From Oscillospiraceae bacterium (GTDB lineage: Bacteria > Bacillota > Clostridia > Oscillospirales > Acutalibacteraceae), in assembly GCA_015066385.1 (NCBI GenBank), contig SVOJ01000010.1:26167-90166 (forward strand): 64,000 bases of DNA, read 5' to 3'. Both the position numbers and the translations under genes were made by a program. Below are positions 61,615 to 64,000 of the stretch, one piece after another (the stretch's first letter is position 1; the number at the start of each line of letters is the position of its first letter). Under the pieces are notes generated by a model that ran no database searches, had not been told where the DNA came from, and saw only the letters and a program-made list of their open reading frames with translations.

Positions 61615-63531
61615 TCGGTTATCCTTGCACGTGTATACCTCGGGAATATAAGTTCCCGTTTCAAGAGGGATTTCAGCATATATTTCTTTTAAATCCTTAT
61701 CAGAAAGCGGTTGGATTTTTATGATACCGTTTTTCTCTCTGATGTTACGAAGATCAATTACCCAGCTGTCGCCGTTAAGATAAAAATCTGACACCAATTG
61801 TCGGTTTACGAAAAAGCCTGCTATGTTTCCTTTGGCTTTTATTACAAGCCATTGATCCTCATCAGTCCAGCATACTTTGTATTCATCGGTTTTATCTTCA
61901 ATCGGCAAATGTCCCAATAACACATCCGGGTCGCAGCATTTTTGTATTACTGAAACATATGCTTTCTGAAGCACTGATTTTTCATAGGGCTCATTTTTCA
62001 GAAGAACGACATCTGTGTCATTGATACGATTCAGGCCTGCTTCAAGAGCATATATCTGTCCGTTTGCAAGCGCAACAACTGCTTTCATTCCTGCAATCTG
62101 CAGCAGCTCTAAACGGTTTTCGGAGTATGAAACAGGCTGTGCAGTTGCATAAAGGATGTCAAGACCGCCGACTGAGATATTCACAGGAATAAAGAATGAG
62201 CTGTCCTCAGGAATATCAAGGCTGAAGGACACAGTTCGCGCATTAAAAACTATATTAAAGCTATGTGCGGGATGCGCAGGCATTTTATGCAGACGGATAT
62301 GGTTATTTATAAACAGAAAACCGCTGTTCCCGTCACTTCTTAATGCACATCTCAGTGTTTTTATATCATCCTTTGAGGAAGGTGCCTTATCGGGCATTAT
62401 TGCAGTCATCGGGGCGAGCATTTCACCGAATGAATGCAAAAATCTGTGAATGAAGGATAAACGGAAATAGCTTTCCCGTAATTGTCCCATATCGCCGACG
62501 GGTGCCTGAAAATCGTATGATATAACGGGACAGTCATTCGCGTAGCCGCTTGCCTTACTTTCCTGCATAGTAGTAAGACCTATGGGATTCAGTCCGCCAC
62601 AGAACATATAATATCCTAAGAGATTCACACCGCTTCCGAGCTTACATATAACAAGAGCCTCAATATCACGGGAATTTATAAGAGGTCTGCGATGGTAGGT
62701 AATCTGATTGCCCCCGCCCATTTCACAGGTCATAAAGGGTACATCGTCACGGCTGTCTGTTCTATTTGTTGACGTTCCGAGAATATCCGAGCCGATACAG
62801 CCGTCTTCACGTATCAGAGAAAAGAAATAGTTGGGATTAGGCTCAAGCTCCTTTATATGATTTATCCAGGGTGCCTCGGGATATGCGCCGTACATAGGAA
62901 AAACCGTTTCGGGCAGCTTTGCTCTTCCCCAGGCTGTTGCAGTATATAAGGGGGCGTGAAGTCCCGCTTCCGTGACAAGCTGACGAACCGTTTCAATATA
63001 ATCGGGATCTCTTTGCAATTCGTTTTCAATCTGAATTGCAAAAAGAGGAAGTCCTTTCAGCTGACAGGCAATTTCATTTATATAGCGTTTTACATAGGAT
63101 ATATAAGGCTCCTTATTTGAACGCAGAATATCAGAGCATTCCTTCTGAAGCCAGTCAGGGAAACCGCCGTTTCTGCACTCACCGTGAGCCCACGGGCCGA
63201 TACGAAGACAGAATTCAAGACCTGTTTTATGACAAAGCTCAATAAAGTGTCTTATATCACGGTTGTCGCTGAAAACAAATTCTCCTTTTTGCTCCTCATG
63301 ATGAATCCAGAAAACATATGAAGCAACAACATCTATTCCGCCTTCCTTCATCTTCCGCAGATTCTCTTCCCATCTGTCACAAGGCACGCGGCTGTAATGC
63401 ATTTCTCCCATAACGGGTATCCATGCCTTACCGTCCTTCAGAAGCATCTGATTTGTGACACTGATCCTGTCATCGCCTGCGTTGCCAACAATTTGTATAT
63501 TATTCTGTATTTGCCGTGTCTTAAAATTCAT
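61603..63531 (-). CDS. GH35 beta-galactosidase-like glycoside hydrolase
   Basis: This 642-residue protein has the GH35 N-terminal barrel: GEMHYSRVPCDRWEENLRKMKEGGIDVVASYVFWIHHEEQKGEFVFSDNRDIRHFIELCHKTGLEFCLRIGPWAHGECRNGGFPDWL. The acid/base glutamate is in LFAIQIENELQ and the nucleophile is likely the glutamate of FMTCEMGGGNQ. Beta-rich C-terminal domains follow (about 380-640). There is no signal peptide, so the enzyme is probably cytoplasmic. The ATG at 63531 follows GGGGGA. Natural substrate is unknown. Confidence 0.85.
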   Translation of the reverse strand: MNFKTRQIQNNIQIVGNAGDDRISVTNQMLLKDGKAWIPVMGEMHYSRVPCDRWEENLRKMKEGGIDVVASYVFWIHHEEQKGEFVFSDNRDIRHFIELCHKTGLEFCLRIGPWAHGECRNGGFPDWLQKECSDILRSNKEPYISYVKRYINEIACQLKGLPLFAIQIENELQRDPDYIETVRQLVTEAGLHAPLYTATAWGRAKLPETVFPMYGAYPEAPWINHIKELEPNPNYFFSLIREDGCIGSDILGTSTNRTDSRDDVPFMTCEMGGGNQITYHRRPLINSRDIEALVICKLGSGVNLLGYYMFCGGLNPIGLTTMQESKASGYANDCPVISYDFQAPVGDMGQLRESYFRLSFIHRFLHSFGEMLAPMTAIMPDKAPSSKDDIKTLRCALRSDGNSGFLFINNHIRLHKMPAHPAHSFNIVFNARTVSFSLDIPEDSSFFIPVNISVGGLDILYATAQPVSYSENRLELLQIAGMKAVVALANGQIYALEAGLNRINDTDVVLLKNEPYEKSVLQKAYVSVIQKCCDPDVLLGHLPIEDKTDEYKVCWTDEDQWLVIKAKGNIAGFFVNRQLVSDFYLNGDSWVIDLRNIREKNGIIKIQPLSDKDLKEIYAEIPLETGTYIPEVYTCKDNRLFI

Positions 63532-63838
63532 AATTGATATCCCCCGCTTATTACAAAGTTGCACTCTTATTGTAAATAATATCGTGCTTTGCCTTTCCCG
63601 CTTCTACTGATTTATGACAATAATTATACCATATATCAGGATCATATTCCACAAATAAATATTTTTTATTTTTTGAATTGATTTTCAGACAAACAGACAT
63701 CGCACTCACAAAAAAACTCAAAAATCTGCAAAAGTTTGTTTTGTTGTTAAGCTGATAATTTTAAGTTTTACGGTCTTACTTTTTAAATACAACGCTTAGT
63801 TCAGTAACGTTGCATTGTATCAAATAGCGTAGTTTATG

Positions 63839-63874
63839 CCAGAATGAAAAGCACTCATCGTAAGATGGGTGCTT
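63839..63874 (+). repeat. 36-bp copy of the tRNA-fMet CCA end and terminator
   Basis: CCAGAATGAAAAGCACTCATCGTAAGATGGGTGCTT repeats 43135-43170 with one mismatch, but no tRNA body precedes it. The stem-loop is intact, but its T tract is replaced by the end of an IS-like element. Confidence 0.85.
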
Positions 63875-64000
63875 CAGACTGTCGAAAAAGTCCAGTTTTT
63901 ACTTGGCTTTTTGTCATATTTATGGTATAATGAATATGGTGATGAAAATGTTAGAAGAAAAGCGAACAGGGCAAAACAGAAACGAGGGCGAGATAGTAAG
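63875..64000 (+). mobile_element. Left end of an IS1182-like element
   Basis: CAGACTGTCGAAAAAGTCCAG resembles the terminal inverted repeat of IS1182-family elements. A promoter (TTGGCT, 17 bp, TATAAT at 63925-63930 region) and the start of an ORF follow. The rest of the element is outside the window, so the right end and target duplication cannot be seen. Confidence 0.5.
63936..64000 (+). CDS. Start of a putative transposase, truncated by window end
   Basis: An open frame from ATG 63936 reads MVMKMLEEKRTGQNRNEGEIV and continues past the window. The position just inside an IS-like terminal repeat and behind a promoter suggests a transposase. The 21 codons are too few for family assignment. 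Confidence 0.4.
   Translation, partial: MVMKMLEEKRTGQNRNEGEIV

Overview
The window comes from a low-to-mid GC Gram-positive anaerobe of the Clostridia, most likely a gut or rumen Oscillospiraceae/Ruminococcaceae relative. I infer this from the S10-spc-alpha gene order, the type Z (zinc) S14, a T-box leader, strong AGGAGG ribosome binding sites, near-consensus sigma-A promoters with 17-bp spacers, dockerin-bearing surface proteins and several polysaccharide-related enzymes. I cannot assign a genus.

Layout. (1) 1-15067, minus strand: a complete ribosomal super-operon from rpsJ to rpoA (rpoA runs off the left edge), including secY, adk, map, infA and rpmJ, with a strong promoter at 15039-15067 and a ~300-nt leader. 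(2) 15086-18592, minus: a heparinase II/III-like protein without a signal peptide, a 50-codon small ORF and an AI-2E family permease. (3) 18681-21497, plus: rpmH-rnpA-yidD-yidC-jag, followed by a terminator and a palindromic MITE-like repeat. (4) 21959-28431: alr (minus) divergent from a glycogen/maltodextrin operon (glgP, GH13 hydrolase, dual-specificity-type phosphatase). (5) 28511-29485: a promoter, a multi-hairpin RNA of about 225 nt with two related two-hairpin units, a terminator-like hairpin, and a PBECR4-like nuclease-toxin gene. The layout resembles a type III toxin-antitoxin locus. (6) 29488-36314, minus: two GPH-type sugar symporters flanking a VbhA-Fic pair, then an XRE-cupin-acyl-CoA synthetase fusion behind a T-box. 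(7) 36350-42892: an ACT/metallo-beta-lactamase protein, a secreted Big2/InlB-repeat protein, a parallel beta-helix (GH28-like) protein, and a DUF975, HExxH-membrane-protease-like and GNAT run. (8) 43006-64000: an initiator tRNA locus with several partial copies of its 3' end. These bracket about 18 kb of minus-strand genes: a membrane-stress-like operon (SPFH, DUF4428, zinc ribbon, TPM), two large dockerin proteins, and a two-component system with two sensor-like proteins. After these come gene remnants, a GH35 beta-galactosidase and the left end of an IS1182-like element.

How the parts relate. The clearest new link is regulatory. A 14-bp palindrome (CCTACAWTTGTAGG) lies exactly 33 bp (centre to centre) upstream of the -10 element of three transcription units: the SPFH operon and both dockerin genes. 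A LuxR-type response regulator is encoded directly upstream of them, so these genes probably form one local regulon of surface proteins and envelope-stress proteins. The second notable system is the RNA plus PBECR4-like gene at 28.5-29.5 kb. Functional names rest on motifs read by eye from the sequence. No database search was run.
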